20,803 nucleotides of DNA from a virus, in the IMG/VR virus record IMGVR_UViG_3300027908_000253, positions 1 to 20,803 of that record. The stretch is one strand, 5' to 3'. The notes under the pieces are model-generated. The model was not told where the DNA came from and made no database searches. It worked only from the letters and a program-made list of their open reading frames with translations. Made by a program: the position numbers and the translations under genes. The first letter of the stretch is position 1, and each line of letters opens with the position of its first letter. This document shows positions 20,648 through 20,803 of the stretch, piece after piece.

Positions 20648-20655
20648 CCCCACCG

Positions 20656-20803
20656 ATGCCTGTTCCTCCAACAACTCCACCCGCAGCTGCTCCTCAAGGA
20701 GCGCAACCGCAACAGGCTCCGATGGGGTCGACCTCGGCGACGGGGCCTACCGCCAACAAGGGGTATGAGGCGGCGGCGATGCAGCGGGGGGGGGGGCTGG
20801 TCA
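20656..20803 (+). CDS. Scaffold-associated phage protein, 5' part
   Basis: Partial; runs off the window. The N-terminus MPVPPTTPPAAAPQGAQPQQ is a proline/alanine/glutamine-rich tail followed by STSATGPTANKGYEAAAMQR. Short tails of this kind with a TGPTxNxGxEAA segment occur in a small phage protein encoded next to the scaffold and major capsid genes, so a capsid-assembly role is likely. ATG 20656 follows the micro-ORF stop by 8 bases. An 11-G run (20786-20796) lies near the window end and may be a sequencing artefact. Confidence 0.55.
   Translation, partial: MPVPPTTPPAAAPQGAQPQQAPMGSTSATGPTANKGYEAAAMQRGGGLV

Noticed and set aside
20786-20796. 11-G homopolymer as a phase-variable tract
   Set aside because: It lies at the edge of the window where poly-G artefacts are common, so no biological meaning is assigned.

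Overview
The window is a stretch of a tailed double-stranded DNA phage (or prophage) genome, almost certainly infecting a Gram-negative proteobacterium. The evidence is a large terminase subunit, a P22-like portal protein and the start of a scaffold-like gene, packed with many small conserved phage genes and frequent 4-base ATGA/GTGA/TTGA stop-start overlaps. Base composition is moderately GC-rich with AT-richer patches. I saw no tRNA, rRNA, CRISPR array or insertion sequence. The host genus cannot be read from the sequence.

Layout. (1) 1-1722: small rightward genes in short promoter/SD/gene/terminator units (promoters near 284-312 and 1060-1088, terminators at 1032-1057 and 1390-1417), then a leftward HTH regulator (1384-1722). 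(2) 1723-2121: a gene-free control region with short palindromes and a candidate promoter overlapping a 17-base palindrome. (3) 2122-3992: a modification block with a C5-cytosine methyltransferase, which overlaps a second long open frame, a small HiPIP-like cysteine protein, and a DLPY-type amino-methyltransferase whose first codons lie in another frame. (4) 3947-5009: small conserved phage proteins and a membrane-anchored protein. (5) 5010-14031: a perfect 23-bp-stem terminator, a ribbon-helix-helix protein and a stand-alone ClpX-type zinc finger, then a sugar-related cassette: an RGP/STELLO-like glycosyltransferase, a GT-A glycosyltransferase, an NAD-dependent epimerase/dehydratase, a TPR glycosyltransferase and an FkbM methyltransferase, interleaved with small genes, membrane proteins and a serine recombinase. 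(6) 14028-19773: small pre-packaging genes, terminase, a zinc-ribbon protein and portal. (7) 19789-20405: two leftward genes, one with an excisionase-like HTH. (8) 20556-20803: two micro-ORFs with the same C-terminal hexapeptide, then the 5' end of a proline/alanine-rich gene, probably scaffold-associated.

How it may work. The methyltransferases probably modify phage DNA against host restriction. The sugar genes could glycosylate virion proteins, host surface glycans or modified DNA bases; the sequence does not decide among these. Terminase and portal form the packaging machine. The most unusual features are a four-copy 17-base palindrome family (GTAGT-N7-ACTAC at 2082, 3927, 5060 and 9478), the doubly open methyltransferase region, the stand-alone ClpX zinc finger, and the paired RKGRR micro-ORFs.
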